Shown here: positions 28,888 to 40,157 of the stretch, in pieces
Position numbering within the stretch: position 1 is the stretch's first letter
Layout of the letters: the number at the start of each line of letters is the position of its first letter
Origin: Methylomarinovum caldicuralii
GTDB lineage: Bacteria > Pseudomonadota > Gammaproteobacteria > Methylococcales > Methylothermaceae
DNA length: 64,000 nt
Assembly: GCF_033126985.1 (NCBI RefSeq)
Contig: NZ_AP024714.1
Coordinates: forward strand, 992,001 to 1,056,000
Reading direction: 5' to 3'
Notes under the pieces: model-generated
What the model was told of the DNA's origin: nothing
What the model saw: the letters and a program-made list of their open reading frames with translations, nothing else
The model's database searches: none
Made by a program: the position numbers and the translations under genes

Positions 28888-29888
28888 ACAGGCGTACGCT
28901 GGCCCGTGCGGATCGCGGCGACGATGGCGTTCAGGGCCCGGCAGTTGCCGCGGGCGTCGTCCAGGGACAGGGCGGGGGGCGCGTCGGTCAGGATGCAGTG
29001 GGAGAAGTGCTCGATCTCCAGCCGGAAGTGATCGGCGGTGGGCAGCCACTCCTCGTGCAGCCGGCCGTCGCCGGTCCACCAGCTCAGCAGCGGGATGTCG
29101 CCGGGTTTGGCCCAGACGTTGTGGCACTTGAGGCCGCCTTCGGTGCCGATGATCTCGTATTCGGCCCGGCGGGCGCGCTCGAAGCCGAAGTCGAAGGTGG
29201 CAAAGCGCCCGTCGCCGAAGTCCAGGGCGCCGGCCACCGAGGTGTCGGCGCCGTGCTCGTTGAACTTGGCCATGGCCACCGCGGCCTCCGGTTCGTGATC
29301 GTAGAAGAAGCGGCAGCAGTGGACCGCGTAGCAGCCGATGTCCCACAGGGCGCCGCCGCCCTGTTCCAGAGGGCGGGAGATGCGGTACAGCCGCGCCGGG
29401 GTCATGGGAAAGGAGAAGGTGGCGCGCACGCTGCGGATCGTTCCCAGATGACCGGCCTCGATGATGTTCCACACCCGTCGGTGTTGGGGATGGAAGCGGT
29501 ACATGAAGCCTTCCATGACCTTGAGATTGCGTTCCCTGGCGGCGGCCTCGATGCGGTCGATGTCCTCCAGCTGCAGGGCCATGGGTTTTTCCACCAGCAC
29601 GTGCTTACCGTGTTCCAGTACCTTCGGGGCCCATTCGCCGTGCTCCTCGTTGGCCAGGGGCAGATAAACCGCCTCGACCTTCGGGTCGTCCAGCAGCGCC
29701 TGGGGATCGTCGTAGGCGGTGACGTTTTCCTGGCCGCACTCGGCCAGCAGTTGCGCCGCCGCCCCGGGCCGGCGGCTGGCGACGGCGACCAGTTCGGTGT
29801 TGCCGGCGGCGACGATGGCCGGCAGCATCACCTTGCTCATGCGGGCGGCGCCGAGAATGCCCCAGCGGACTTTGCGGGTGGTGTTCAT
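28884..29888 (-). CDS. Gfo/Idh/MocA-family NAD(P)-dependent oxidoreductase
   Basis: 334 residues. Rossmann start VRWGILGAARMSKVML (8-23), the conserved EKP in HVLVEKPMAL (about 98), GFMYRFHPQH and the catalytic-region His in DIGCYAVHCCRFF. The family oxidises or reduces sugars and related compounds; substrate not readable. The AGGAGG just upstream of the ATG at 29888 fits. It is the last gene of a minus-strand unit with the MFS transporter (29-base gap) and PLP decarboxylase. Confidence 0.9.
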   Translation of the reverse strand: MNTTRKVRWGILGAARMSKVMLPAIVAAGNTELVAVASRRPGAAAQLLAECGQENVTAYDDPQALLDDPKVEAVYLPLANEEHGEWAPKVLEHGKHVLVEKPMALQLEDIDRIEAAARERNLKVMEGFMYRFHPQHRRVWNIIEAGHLGTIRSVRATFSFPMTPARLYRISRPLEQGGGALWDIGCYAVHCCRFFYDHEPEAAVAMAKFNEHGADTSVAGALDFGDGRFATFDFGFERARRAEYEIIGTEGGLKCHNVWAKPGDIPLLSWWTGDGRLHEEWLPTADHFRLEIEHFSHCILTDAPPALSLDDARGNCRALNAIVAAIRTGQRTPV

Positions 29889-29917
29889 GGTCGAAAGCCT
29901 CCTTCGCGGTTTTTTCT

Positions 29918-31150
29918 TTAGGATGCCACAACCTGCGGGCGGACGCGCAACAGAACGGCGCCCCCGATCAGAAACAGCGCCACGATGCTGAAGATTCCCG
30001 CCCGCGGGTCGCCGGCCAGCCGTCCGGTGACCCCCACCAGCAGCGGCCCCAGCACCGCGGCGAACTTGCCCAGCATGTTGTAGAAGCCGAAGAACTCCGC
30101 CGCCATGTGCCTGGGGATCAGATGAGCGTAGTAGGCGCGGCTGAGGGCCTGGACCCCGCCCTGGACAAGGCCGATCAGCACCGCCAGGGCGTAGAACTCG
30201 GTCGCCGAGTCCAGTTTGGCGGCGAAGGCCGTCACCGCCACATAGACCGCCAGCCCCAGCAGGATGGCGCGTTTGGCGCCGATCCATTCCCCCAGGCGGC
30301 CGTAGGCGATGGCGGCGGGAAAGCCGACGAACTGCACCAGCAGCAGGGCGGCGATCAGGCCCTTCCAGCCGAGGCCGATGGCCAGGCCGTAGTCCACCGC
30401 CATACGGACGATGGTGTCCACCCCGTCGATGTAGAACCAGTAGGCCACCAGGAACAGGAACGCCGGGCGGTGGGCGCGGACGTGGCCCAGGGTGCGCACC
30501 ACCTGGCGCCAGGCGTCGCCCACCAGAGACAGGCTCAAACGGCGGGAAGGTTTCTCGCCCACCTTCCACAGCAGCGGCAGGGTGAAGACCAGCCACCATA
30601 CCGCCACCGAGGCGAAGGCCAGACGCAACGCCTGCTCCGAAGAAGCCAGACCGAACCACTGGGGTTTAAGGGCCATGGCCACGTTGAGAGCGAACAGCAG
30701 CCCGCCTCCCAGATAGCCCAGAGCGAACCCCAGGCTGGAGATGCGCTCGTATTCGGCCGGCTTTGCCACTTCCACCAGCAGGGAATCGTAAAAGACGTTG
30801 GCGCCGGAAAAGCCTACCAGCCCCAGTCCGAAGCAGAGCAGGGCGTGGGGGGCCATTCCTGCCTGCAACAACGCCAGGGCGAAGGTGGCGCAGATGCCCA
30901 GCAGCGCGAATCCCACCAGCAGGCGTTTGTGCAGCCGCCCTTGGTCGGCGACGGCCCCCAGCAGCGGGGCGGTCACCAGGATCAGGCCGCTGGCGGCGGC
31001 GTTGGCCAGCCCGAGCTGGAAGGTGCTGTCGACCGGATCGCCGCCGTGCCAGTACTGCTTGAAGAACAACGGGAAGAAACCGGCCATCACCGTGGTGGCG
31101 AAGGCGGAGTTGGCAAAATCGTAGAGGATCCAGGCGGTTTTGGGCTGCAT
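29918..31150 (-). CDS. MFS transporter, UMF1 (Atg22-like) family
   Basis: 410 residues, about 12 hydrophobic segments. [16 protein letters not shown] at residues 6-21 and [29 protein letters not shown] near 120-150 (quoted in part) are characteristic of the UMF1 group, as is the late [19 protein letters not shown]. Such proteins are presumed exporters of amino acids or small organics. It starts 2 bases after the stop of the decarboxylase gene, so the two are almost certainly co-expressed; export of the decarboxylation product is a reasonable inference. Confidence 0.88.
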   Translation of the reverse strand: MQPKTAWILYDFANSAFATTVMAGFFPLFFKQYWHGGDPVDSTFQLGLANAAASGLILVTAPLLGAVADQGRLHKRLLVGFALLGICATFALALLQAGMAPHALLCFGLGLVGFSGANVFYDSLLVEVAKPAEYERISSLGFALGYLGGGLLFALNVAMALKPQWFGLASSEQALRLAFASVAVWWLVFTLPLLWKVGEKPSRRLSLSLVGDAWRQVVRTLGHVRAHRPAFLFLVAYWFYIDGVDTIVRMAVDYGLAIGLGWKGLIAALLLVQFVGFPAAIAYGRLGEWIGAKRAILLGLAVYVAVTAFAAKLDSATEFYALAVLIGLVQGGVQALSRAYYAHLIPRHMAAEFFGFYNMLGKFAAVLGPLLVGVTGRLAGDPRAGIFSIVALFLIGGAVLLRVRPQVVAS

Positions 31151-31152
31151 CG

Positions 31153-32361
31153 TCAGCGTCGCTCCAGATCGTCGAGGAAACGGGTGAGCAGGCCCCGATG
31201 GGCGTGGGGCATGACCACCACGTGGGCATGACCGTCCTGGCAGGCCAGGTGGTAGCGGCGCACCACGGTCTCGCCGGGGTGGCGGAACCAGATGACGTTG
31301 GAAGCTGGGTGGGCGCGCCGGGGTTCGAGATCGGGTCGACGGGTCTCAAGTTCCGCCAGCAGCCAGGCGGTGTCGCCGAGAATGCGGCGGGCGTCCGCCG
31401 CCAGCCGGGCCTGCATCCGGGGCGTGGTGTAATAGAGAAATTCCGCCGGTTTGACCGCATCCCGCGAGCAGCTCAGGGTGCCGGGGAAATGACCCAGATA
31501 CTCGGCCCGGTGGCGGCGGCCGGCGGCAGCCAGATAGGCGTCGAAAAGGCTGCGCCGGGTCAGAAACAGGCCGGCGGGGGAATGGAAACCGAAGAACTTG
31601 TGGCATGATACCGCCAGGGAATCGAAGTTGACCGTTTGCTGCCACAACAAGTGGGCGAAGGCGGTGTAGGGCAGATAGCCGCCGAAGGCGGCCGCGTCCA
31701 CGTGGAGGAAATGCGGCATGTTGGCCAGTATCCGGCCGATGGCCGGGAGGGGATCGACGGCGCCCCGGAACGTGGTGCCGACGGTGGCCACCACCAGGGC
31801 GGGGCGGTCGTGCGCCAGCCGCCGGGCCAGATCGGCCGGGGCCATGGCGCCGTCTGCATCCGTGGCGACCAGCGCCGTCTCGAGGCCGAGCAGGTCCGCC
31901 AGCTGTGGAATCGAGTAATGGGCCTCGGCGGTGAAATAGCACCGTGGCGCCACCCCGTAGCGGTCCTGCAGCCAGGTCCGCCCCAGATGGAGGGCGTGGA
32001 GGTTGCTGTCGGTGCCGCTGCCGCTGACGAAACCCCACAGGTCGTCCGCCGGAAAGCCGTACAGCCGTCCGCACCGTGCCACCACCCGGCGTTCGAAGGG
32101 GTGGGTGTGGTGCGGCACCGGCGCTTGGGCGTAGGGATTGCCGCCGTTGTTGTAAGCGAGGATCCCGATCCCGGCGCGCCGCAGCCGCCGGCGCCAGCGC
32201 GCGAACCCCGGCGGCGGGGGATTGAGGTTGATGGGGTAGCCGAGCATCGGCTCGGCTTTGGAAGCGCGTGGGGGGAGGACGGCGTTATCCATGTGACAAA
32301 GCGGCATAGGTTGGGCAATATTACACCAATCGTGAAAGAAAACCGTCAGCACCTCTGACAT
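31153..32361 (-). CDS. Group II PLP-dependent decarboxylase (histidine-decarboxylase-like)
   Basis: 402 residues from the first ATG. Features of the group: [59 protein letters not shown], and the PLP lysine in [13 protein letters not shown]. The wording is nearest to bacterial PLP histidine decarboxylases; amino-acid specificity is not certain. Start is ambiguous: the ATG at 32361 has GGAGGAGGT 11 bases upstream but shares its bases with the recQ start; ATGs at 32307 or 32292 lie after a possible -10 element TAATAT (32323-32318) and would suit a shorter protein. First gene of a three-gene minus-strand unit. Confidence 0.82.
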   Translation of the reverse strand: MSEVLTVFFHDWCNIAQPMPLCHMDNAVLPPRASKAEPMLGYPINLNPPPPGFARWRRRLRRAGIGILAYNNGGNPYAQAPVPHHTHPFERRVVARCGRLYGFPADDLWGFVSGSGTDSNLHALHLGRTWLQDRYGVAPRCYFTAEAHYSIPQLADLLGLETALVATDADGAMAPADLARRLAHDRPALVVATVGTTFRGAVDPLPAIGRILANMPHFLHVDAAAFGGYLPYTAFAHLLWQQTVNFDSLAVSCHKFFGFHSPAGLFLTRRSLFDAYLAAAGRRHRAEYLGHFPGTLSCSRDAVKPAEFLYYTTPRMQARLAADARRILGDTAWLLAELETRRPDLEPRRAHPASNVIWFRHPGETVVRRYHLACQDGHAHVVVMPHAHRGLLTRFLDDLERR

Positions 32362-34165
32362 GACCCCCGAATACCTCCTCCAGCACGTCTTCGGTTATCA
32401 GCGATTCCGTGGCCACCAGCGCGAGATCATCGACCACGTGGCCGGCGGCGGCGACGCGCTGGTGCTGATGCCCACCGGCGGCGGCAAGTCCCTGTGCTAT
32501 CAGATTCCGGCCCTGTTGCGCGCCGGCACCGCGGTGGTGGTCTCGCCCCTGATCGCCCTGATGCAGGATCAGGTCGACGCCCTGGAACAGCTCGGCGTCA
32601 AGGCCGCCTTCATCAATTCCAGCCTGCCGTGGGAGGAGGTCCGCGCGCGGGAACAGCGGCTGCTGCGGGGGGAATACGATCTGGTCTATGTCGCCCCCGA
32701 GCGGCTTTGCACCGACGCCTTTCTGGACAAACTGGCCCGCATTCCCCAGGCGCTGCTGGCCATCGACGAGGCCCACTGCGTGTCCCAGTGGGGCCACGAT
32801 TTCCGTCCCGAGTACCTGCAGCTGGCGGTGCTGGCCGAGCGCTTCCCCGACGTGCCGCGCATCGCCCTGACCGCCACCGCCGACGCCGCCACCCGCCGCG
32901 AGATCCTGGAACGCCTGCAGCTAAAGGAAGCGCGGGTGTTCGCCGCCAGTTTCGACCGTCCCAACATCCGCTATCGGGTCGCTCCCAAGGCCGCGCCGCG
33001 CCGGCAATTGCTGGCCTTTCTGGAGGAGCACCGCGGCGAGGCCGGCATCGTCTATTGCCTGTCGCGCAAACGGGTCGAGGACACCGCCCGTTTCCTGCAA
33101 CAGGCGGGATTTGCGGCGCTGCCCTACCATGCCGGCCTGGCGGCGGAGACGCGGGCGGCCCATCAGCAGCGTTTCCTCCACGAGGAGGCAGTGGTCATGG
33201 TGGCCACGGTGGCCTTCGGCATGGGCATCGACAAGCCCGACGTGCGTTTCGTCGCCCATCTGGACCTGCCCAAGAGCCTGGAAGCCTACTACCAGGAAAC
33301 CGGCCGCGCCGGGCGCGACGGGCTGGCGGCGGAAGCCTGGATGCTCTACGGCCTCCAGGACGTGGTCATGGTGCGCCAGCTGCTGGCCCAGTCCCAGGCC
33401 GACGAGCGCATCAAGCGCATCGAGCACCACAAGCTCGAGGCCCTGCTCGGCTACTGCGAAACCACCGAATGCCGCCGTCAGGTGCTGCTGCGCTATTTCG
33501 GCGAGATCCTGGCCGAACCCTGCGGCAACTGCGACACCTGCCTGGAGCCGCCGGCGGTCTGGGAGGCGACCCGCGAGGCCCGCATGGCCCTGTCGTGCGT
33601 CTACCGCACCGGCCAGCGCTTCGGTGTCAAGTACCTCATCGACGTGCTGCGGGGGCAGGCCGATGAGCGTATCCGCCGGTTCGGTCACGACCGGGTGTCC
33701 ACCTTCGGCATCGGCGGCCATCTCAGCGCCGCCCAGTGGAAGTCGGTGTTCCGCCAGCTCACCGCCGCCGGTTACCTGGCCGTGGACATGGCGGGGCACG
33801 GCGGCCTGCGCCTGACGGAAAAGTGCCGCCCGCTGCTGCGTGGGGAGGAAATCCTGCGGCTGCGCCACGATCCCCAGGTGCGGAAGACCGCGGCTGCGAA
33901 AGACCGTCGTGCGGCCGGGATGCCGGAGGACGAGGACGGCAAACGGCTGTGGGCGGCGCTGCGGGCGCTGCGCCGGCAACTGGCGGAAGCGCAGCAGGTG
34001 CCGCCCTATATCATCTTCAGCGATGCCACCCTCGCCGACCTGGTCGAGCGCCGCCCCCGGGATCCCGGTGACCTGCTGGAGGTGGTGGGCATCGGCGACG
34101 CCAAGCGGGAACGGTACGGGCAGGCCATTCTGGAGGTGATCCGCGACCACGAGGTGGCGGCATGA
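32360..34165 (+). CDS. recQ: ATP-dependent DNA helicase RecQ
   Basis: 601 residues. SF2 3'-5' helicase: [18 protein letters not shown] (Walker A, about 36-53), [17 protein letters not shown] (motif II and the RecQ loop), [14 protein letters not shown] and [12 protein letters not shown] (motif VI). The zinc site [10 protein letters not shown] followed by CGNCDTC and a C-terminal HRDC domain (from about 515) complete the standard architecture. The ATG at 32360 overlaps the divergent decarboxylase ATG in a CATG. Its stop overlaps the glutaredoxin-like gene (ATGA). Confidence 0.96.
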   Translation: MTPEYLLQHVFGYQRFRGHQREIIDHVAGGGDALVLMPTGGGKSLCYQIPALLRAGTAVVVSPLIALMQDQVDALEQLGVKAAFINSSLPWEEVRAREQRLLRGEYDLVYVAPERLCTDAFLDKLARIPQALLAIDEAHCVSQWGHDFRPEYLQLAVLAERFPDVPRIALTATADAATRREILERLQLKEARVFAASFDRPNIRYRVAPKAAPRRQLLAFLEEHRGEAGIVYCLSRKRVEDTARFLQQAGFAALPYHAGLAAETRAAHQQRFLHEEAVVMVATVAFGMGIDKPDVRFVAHLDLPKSLEAYYQETGRAGRDGLAAEAWMLYGLQDVVMVRQLLAQSQADERIKRIEHHKLEALLGYCETTECRRQVLLRYFGEILAEPCGNCDTCLEPPAVWEATREARMALSCVYRTGQRFGVKYLIDVLRGQADERIRRFGHDRVSTFGIGGHLSAAQWKSVFRQLTAAGYLAVDMAGHGGLRLTEKCRPLLRGEEILRLRHDPQVRKTAAAKDRRAAGMPEDEDGKRLWAALRALRRQLAEAQQVPPYIIFSDATLADLVERRPRDPGDLLEVVGIGDAKRERYGQAILEVIRDHEVAA

Positions 34166-34395
34166 AACGCTGGGTGTTGTACGGCACCGCCGCCTGCCAC
34201 CTGTGCGAGCAGGCCGAGGCGCTGCTTAAGCAGGCCGGATGCGACTTCGACACGATCGACATCGCCGCCGACGCCGCCCTGACGGCGCGCTACGGCGTAC
34301 GGATTCCGGTCCTGGCCGACAGGACGCAGGATCGGGAACTGGGGTGGCCGTTCGATGCGGTCGTATTGCAGGACTTCATCGATGCGGAGGGATGA
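34162..34395 (+). CDS. Glutaredoxin-like protein (DUF836 type)
   Basis: 77 residues. [19 protein letters not shown] gives the thioredoxin-fold N-terminus with a CHLC redox pair at residues 12-15, and RYGVRIPVL the cis-Pro segment near residue 50. It lacks the C-terminal glutathione-binding residues of classical Grx, as usual for this group. It overlaps recQ by 4 bases and the cupin gene start region. Confidence 0.87.
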   Translation: MKRWVLYGTAACHLCEQAEALLKQAGCDFDTIDIAADAALTARYGVRIPVLADRTQDRELGWPFDAVVLQDFIDAEG

Positions 34396-34397
34396 TG

Positions 34398-34682
34398 ATG
34401 GACATCGAACGCAAGAGGGAAGCGGTCTGCCGCGACTGGCATGCCCGCGGCTTCAGCTGCGATCTGTGGGTCGATCCCCCGGGGCGGCGCTGGGAGGACT
34501 TCGTCCACGCCGTGGACGAGCTGGTGATGGTGCTGGAGGGAGAGATGGAATTCGAGGTTGCCGGCAAGGTGTATCATCCCCAGCCGGGGGAGGAACTGTT
34601 CATCCCCGCCGGGGCGGTGCATTCGGCCCGCAATGTCGGTTCCACCACCGCCCGCTGGCTTTACGGTTACCGGAAACAGTGA
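34398..34682 (+). CDS. Small cupin-domain protein
   Basis: 94 residues, a single cupin barrel: the metal-side first motif is eroded (DFVHAVDELVMVLEGEMEFEV) and the second reads GEELFIPAGAVHSARN, with one clear His. Three in-frame ATGs occur at 34392, 34395 and 34398; GGAGG at 34386-34390 has the best spacing to 34398, which I use, while 34392 overlaps the previous stop. Function unknown. Confidence 0.82.
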   Translation: MDIERKREAVCRDWHARGFSCDLWVDPPGRRWEDFVHAVDELVMVLEGEMEFEVAGKVYHPQPGEELFIPAGAVHSARNVGSTTARWLYGYRKQ

Positions 34683-34698
34683 AAAACGGGAGGAGAGC

Positions 34699-35697
34699 AT
34701 GAAAGCGATCGTGACCGAACGGGCCGGCGGCCCGGATGTCCTGCAGCCGGCAGAAATGCCCCGGCCCCGGATCGAACGGGATGACCAGGTACTGGTGGAA
34801 ATCCGCGCGGTGGGGGTCAACCCCATCGACTACAAGATGCGCAACGATCTGGACCGCTTCCCGGTGACGAAACCGGCGATCCTCGGCTGCGACGGGGCCG
34901 GCGTCGTCACCGAGGTAGGCGCGGGGGTGGAACGCTTCAAGCCCGGAGACGAGGTCTATTTCTGCCAGCCCGGCTTCAACGGCCGCCAGGGCACCTATGC
35001 CGAGTATGCCGTGGTGGACGAGGCCCTGGTGGCCAACAAGCCGAAATCCCTGGACTTCGTTCATGCCGCCGCCGCTCCCCTGGTGCTCATCACCGCCTGG
35101 GAAGCCCTCTACGACCGCGCCCAATTGCAAAATGGCCAGACGGTGCTGGTTCCCGGCGGCGCCGGCGGGGTCGGCCACATGGCCATCCAGCTGGCCAGGA
35201 TCGCCGGCGCCCGGGTGGCGACCTCGGTCAGCAGCGACGACAAGGCCCGATTCGTGGGGGAACTGGGGGCCGAGCGGGTGATCCGTTACCGCAGCGAGGA
35301 CGTGGTCGAGGCGGTCCGCGCCTGGACCGGGGGAGAAGGGGTCGATGTCGCCTTCGACACCCTGGGCGACGACGTATTCCGCCAGTGCTGCGCCGCCGCG
35401 AAGGTGTATGGTGATCTGGTCACCATTCTGCTGCCGCCGCCCGACATCGACTGGACCAACGCCCGGGTTCGCAATCTGCGCATCTCCCTGGAAATGATGC
35501 TGACACCGGTGTTGCTGGAGCTGCCGGAATGGGAGAAACACCAGGGCCACATCCTCACCAGCGCCGCCGAACTGTTCGATCAGGCCCGGCTCAGGGTGCA
35601 GGTGGCCAGGACCTTCCCGCTGGAAGAGGCGGCCGCCGCCCAGGAATTCCTGGAAAAACAGCACCCCATCGGCAAGGTCGTGCTGACCCTGGGGTAA
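34699..35697 (+). CDS. NAD(P)H:quinone oxidoreductase / zinc-free alcohol dehydrogenase family (MDR)
   Basis: 332 residues. MKAIVTERAGGPDVL at the start, VGVNPIDYKMR, LGCDGAGVV, the nucleotide-binding VLVPGGAGGVGHMAIQLARIAGARV (quoted in part, about 150-170) and a C-terminal HPIGKVVLTL are those of the zeta-crystallin-like quinone reductases. Structural zinc cysteines are absent. A strong AGGAG lies 5 bases before the ATG at 34699. Last of the recQ-grx-cupin unit. Confidence 0.88.
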   Translation: MKAIVTERAGGPDVLQPAEMPRPRIERDDQVLVEIRAVGVNPIDYKMRNDLDRFPVTKPAILGCDGAGVVTEVGAGVERFKPGDEVYFCQPGFNGRQGTYAEYAVVDEALVANKPKSLDFVHAAAAPLVLITAWEALYDRAQLQNGQTVLVPGGAGGVGHMAIQLARIAGARVATSVSSDDKARFVGELGAERVIRYRSEDVVEAVRAWTGGEGVDVAFDTLGDDVFRQCCAAAKVYGDLVTILLPPPDIDWTNARVRNLRISLEMMLTPVLLELPEWEKHQGHILTSAAELFDQARLRVQVARTFPLEEAAAAQEFLEKQHPIGKVVLTLG

Positions 35698-35718
35698 CGG
35701 CGTTGGCGCAGAAACGGC

Positions 35719-36483
35719 TTATTCTAGAACCAACAGACGGCCCGTCCGGGGTGGCTGGTGGCGCCATTGGGCGAACCAGCGGCCCTGGGCGGGCCATAAT
35801 TTTTCCTGGATCGGCTCGATCAGGGTTTCTCGGCTCAGGAGGTTCGTCAGGACCTGTGGATTCGGCAGGGTGTTGGCGAGCGCCACGGTCAGCACCCCCA
35901 TCGCTAGGGTGGCCTTGAGATCTCGGCCGAAGGGTTTGAGGGCGGTGCCGAAGGAACGCTTCAGGCGCCCGCCGCGTAGATCGACGCTGAACAGCTCGTC
36001 CAGGGTCAGGTGGACGCAGTAGCCCATCCCGACGAACAGTCCCTGCAGCCAGGCCAGGTGCGGAGAGGCGGTGGTGAAGTGGTAGGAGAGACTGGTGGTC
36101 AGGAGCGTGAAGAAGACGACCGCCAGCAGCGAATGGAACACGCCGCGGTGTTCGGTCAGGCGCAGGAACAGCTCGAAGATAAGATAGCGGACGGCGGCGA
36201 AGACGGCGGCGGCCAGGACGCACAGTTCGCTGATGCTGAAGCGGTAATGACCCAGCGTGTAGAAGACGGCCGCGAAGGCCGCCGCCAGTCCCAGCAGGGT
36301 GAAGACCAGCCGCACCGGGGTGGAGTTGTCGGCGTCGATGTCCGGCAGCAGCCCGCCCAACACCCCAAGTGCAAACAGCGCCGGGGCCTGGCTCACGGGA
36401 GCCAGACCGGTGCTGGTGACCGTCGTGGCGGCAGCACCTGCGATGACGGTGGCGAGACTCAGATGGGTCTTGAAATTGGCCAT
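35719..36483 (-). CDS. DUF457 (YdjM-like) inner-membrane metal-dependent hydrolase
   Basis: 254 residues. MANFKTHLSLATVIAG at the start with an early His, the acidic pair in GGLLPDIDADNS (about 44-55) and HRGVFHSLLAV (about 111-121) match the DUF457/YdjM membrane hydrolase group, with about four hydrophobic segments. E. coli YdjM is an SOS gene; no LexA box is evident upstream here. Substrate unknown. Confidence 0.82.
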   Translation of the reverse strand: MANFKTHLSLATVIAGAAATTVTSTGLAPVSQAPALFALGVLGGLLPDIDADNSTPVRLVFTLLGLAAAFAAVFYTLGHYRFSISELCVLAAAVFAAVRYLIFELFLRLTEHRGVFHSLLAVVFFTLLTTSLSYHFTTASPHLAWLQGLFVGMGYCVHLTLDELFSVDLRGGRLKRSFGTALKPFGRDLKATLAMGVLTVALANTLPNPQVLTNLLSRETLIEPIQEKLWPAQGRWFAQWRHQPPRTGRLLVLE

Positions 36484-36549
36484 GCGGACGAGAAAAGGGG
36501 ATCTGTGCCTTGAAGTATACGTAAAATCCGCAGGGCCGGGGTAGCCGCT

Positions 36550-37713
36550 TCAGTCTTTCAGGCTTTCGGCGACCCGGAAACGGAAATCGTAGGGCACTTC
36601 CTGGTTGACGATGAGGGCGAAGGTTCTGCGGCCTTCATCGATGTAGCCGGCATAGCTGCTGACACCTTTGAGGGTGCCGGTCTTGGCGCGGATGCCCGGG
36701 GCGCGCTGCGGCAGCAGCCGGGCGTGGGGGCGGAGGCGCTGCAGCACCTCCACCAGCTGCCGGGCCGAGAGGCGGTTGCGCCGCGACAGGCCGGCGCCCT
36801 CGACCACCCGCCAGTTGCGCCAGCGGAAGCGGGTGGTGATGAAGTCTGCGGCGGCGCGCCGGCCTTTTTCCAGCGTCGCCGGCGGACCGTAGCGTTCCGC
36901 CCCCAGCAGCAGGAACAGCTGGTTGGCGATGAAGTTGTTGGAGTACTTCAGCATGCCAGCCAAAACTTGGTCCAGGGGATGGCGGTTGCGGTGATGGACG
37001 ATCAGCCGGGCGCCGCCTGGAACCTGGGCGTGGACGATGGTTCCCGCAACCTCGATTCCCCCCTGACGCAGTTTCTCCCGCAGCACTTCGGCGAAATACT
37101 GGGCGGCGTCGGTGCGGTGGCCGAGGTTGATCCGGTGGCGGCCGCCCGGCAGGCGGCGGGCCAGCTGCCGGGCCAGCGGGGTCAACGGCGTCTGGGGCTC
37201 GGCGCTGGCCAGGCGGTCGCCGCGCTTCTCCACGTGCAGGGTGTTGAAGTTGACCGCCAGCGCGCCCAGGGCGGCATCGTAGGGATTGTCGGTTTCCGTC
37301 TGGCCGTCCACCGTCAGCGGGCCGGCGAAGTAACCGTCATCGACGCCGATGCCGGCGATCCGGCCGATTCCGGCCGCCTTGAGTTCGGTGACGATAGCGT
37401 CCAGTTCCTCCGAGGTCAGCCAGGGATCCCCGTAGCCCCGGATCCAGAGGCGGCCGTCGGGGCCGCGGAGGAAATCGGTGGCGAAGCGGTGATCCGGCCC
37501 CCAGGTCTGCAGTGCCATCAGCGCGGTCAGCAGCTTGAGGGTCGAGGCGGGGATCAGGGGGCGGTCGGGATGGTAGGCGCGCACTTCCCGACCCCGGGAA
37601 TCGACCACCAGCAAGGCGGCGTCGGGGAGGGTGTAAAGGCGCAGCAGGGCTGCGGGACGGGCGGCCGCCGCCCAGGAGCACAGGAGGAGACAGAGGCACA
37701 GCAGGGGGCGCAT
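36550..37713 (-). CDS. dacB: D-alanyl-D-alanine carboxypeptidase/endopeptidase (PBP4 family, DacB)
   Basis: 387 residues with an N-terminal signal peptide. All three penicillin-binding motifs are present: SxxK as ASTLK (about residue 56), SxN as YSNN (about 257) and KTG as AKTGTL (about 344). It trims peptidoglycan in the periplasm. It is shorter than E. coli PBP4 (477), with a reduced insert between SxxK and SxN. The gene is followed 65 bases later by the DUF457 gene on the same strand. Confidence 0.92.
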   Translation of the reverse strand: MRPLLCLCLLLCSWAAAARPAALLRLYTLPDAALLVVDSRGREVRAYHPDRPLIPASTLKLLTALMALQTWGPDHRFATDFLRGPDGRLWIRGYGDPWLTSEELDAIVTELKAAGIGRIAGIGVDDGYFAGPLTVDGQTETDNPYDAALGALAVNFNTLHVEKRGDRLASAEPQTPLTPLARQLARRLPGGRHRINLGHRTDAAQYFAEVLREKLRQGGIEVAGTIVHAQVPGGARLIVHHRNRHPLDQVLAGMLKYSNNFIANQLFLLLGAERYGPPATLEKGRRAAADFITTRFRWRNWRVVEGAGLSRRNRLSARQLVEVLQRLRPHARLLPQRAPGIRAKTGTLKGVSSYAGYIDEGRRTFALIVNQEVPYDFRFRVAESLKD

Positions 37714-37728
37714 AGGCCCCCAAGTGTA

Positions 37729-38421
37729 TCAGCTTTGGCGCCGCTGCGGGGCCCCTTCGGATTCTTCCAGCGGCACCCCGCCGCGGGCTTCGCATTCCTG
37801 GGGGGAGACGTAGAGATAGCCGCGCCCCTTGCAGTCGTTCTGCCCCTTGCAGGCGTTGAAGGCGGTGGCGCAGGCGGTGGTGCCCTTACAGTCGTTGATG
37901 CCCCAGCAGGCGATTTCGCCTTCCTCCGGCGCCGGGGCGTATCGTTCCACCGACTTGGCCAGGCCGTAGAACGCCCCGGCGGCGGCGACGCTGATGGCCG
38001 CGCCGGTGAGGCGGCGGCGCTGGGGATCGACGCTTTCCTCCGCCTCGCAGGCGGGCGCGCGGCGGGCGAGGACGAAGTCCCAGACCTGGGCGGCGATGAA
38101 CGCCAGCAGCCCTGCGACCACCAGGGCGTTCTGCGGCGCCAGGCCGGTCACCGTGAACCAGAGGGCGAAGGCGGCCAACAGGCCGCCGGCCAGGGCCAGT
38201 CCGAAGGGGCCGCTGTGGCCGTGGCGACGGCGGTTGCGGTACAGCAGCCACAGGCTCAGGGCCAGGAAGGCGGTGAACAGCGGATACAGATAGACGTCGT
38301 TGAGCAGAAATCCCAGGCCCACCGCGGTGGCGGCGCTGAGCGCCAGCGGCAGACCCAGGCAGCAGGCGGCGGCGAAGGCGGCGCCGAAGGTGCCGAAGAA
38401 CTGAGCGAGACGGTCTTTCAT
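37729..38421 (-). CDS. MerC-like mercury transport domain fused to a bufferin-like (BufA2-type) Cys-rich domain
   Basis: 230 residues. Residues 1-115 have four hydrophobic segments and a Cys pair in AAACCLGLP (Cys20, Cys21), as in MerC/MerT-type Hg(II) importers. After a linker, a fifth hydrophobic segment (about 138-155) leads to a Cys-rich tail with six cysteines (172, 178, 184, 191, 197, 210) in the pattern CWGINDCKG, TTACATAFNACKG, QNDCKGRGYL and a closing ECEARGG. That tail reads like BufA2 bufferins, small periplasmic metal-binding peptides. I know of no standard mer gene with this arrangement; the two halves share one uninterrupted frame. It follows merA by 12 bases and would deliver or buffer Hg(II), or possibly copper. 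Confidence 0.8.
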   Translation of the reverse strand: MKDRLAQFFGTFGAAFAAACCLGLPLALSAATAVGLGFLLNDVYLYPLFTAFLALSLWLLYRNRRRHGHSGPFGLALAGGLLAAFALWFTVTGLAPQNALVVAGLLAFIAAQVWDFVLARRAPACEAEESVDPQRRRLTGAAISVAAAGAFYGLAKSVERYAPAPEEGEIACWGINDCKGTTACATAFNACKGQNDCKGRGYLYVSPQECEARGGVPLEESEGAPQRRQS

Positions 38422-38433
38422 GGCGTGTTCCTC

Positions 38434-40071
<1,638 letters not shown>

Positions 40072-40101
40072 GATCTTTCTCCCGCAGTGTCGAGGCTTCC
40101 A

Positions 40102-40133
40102 AGGTTACACCCCGTAGGTAGCTACGGAGTCAA
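40102..40133 (-). promoter_or_regulatory. MerR-type mer operator-promoter
   Basis: Minus strand: TTGACT (40133-40128), then the dyad CCGTAG-CTAC-CTACGG, then TAACCT (40107-40102) with a 20-base spacer (19 if GTAACC is used). The dyad spacing, the over-long spacer and even the sequence TTGACTCCGTA copy the classical Tn501/Tn21 mer promoter. The transcript would begin just upstream of merA (ATG 40071). No merR gene is found in this window. Confidence 0.88.
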
Positions 40134-40157
40134 GCAGAATTTCGATGGAGGCGAGCC

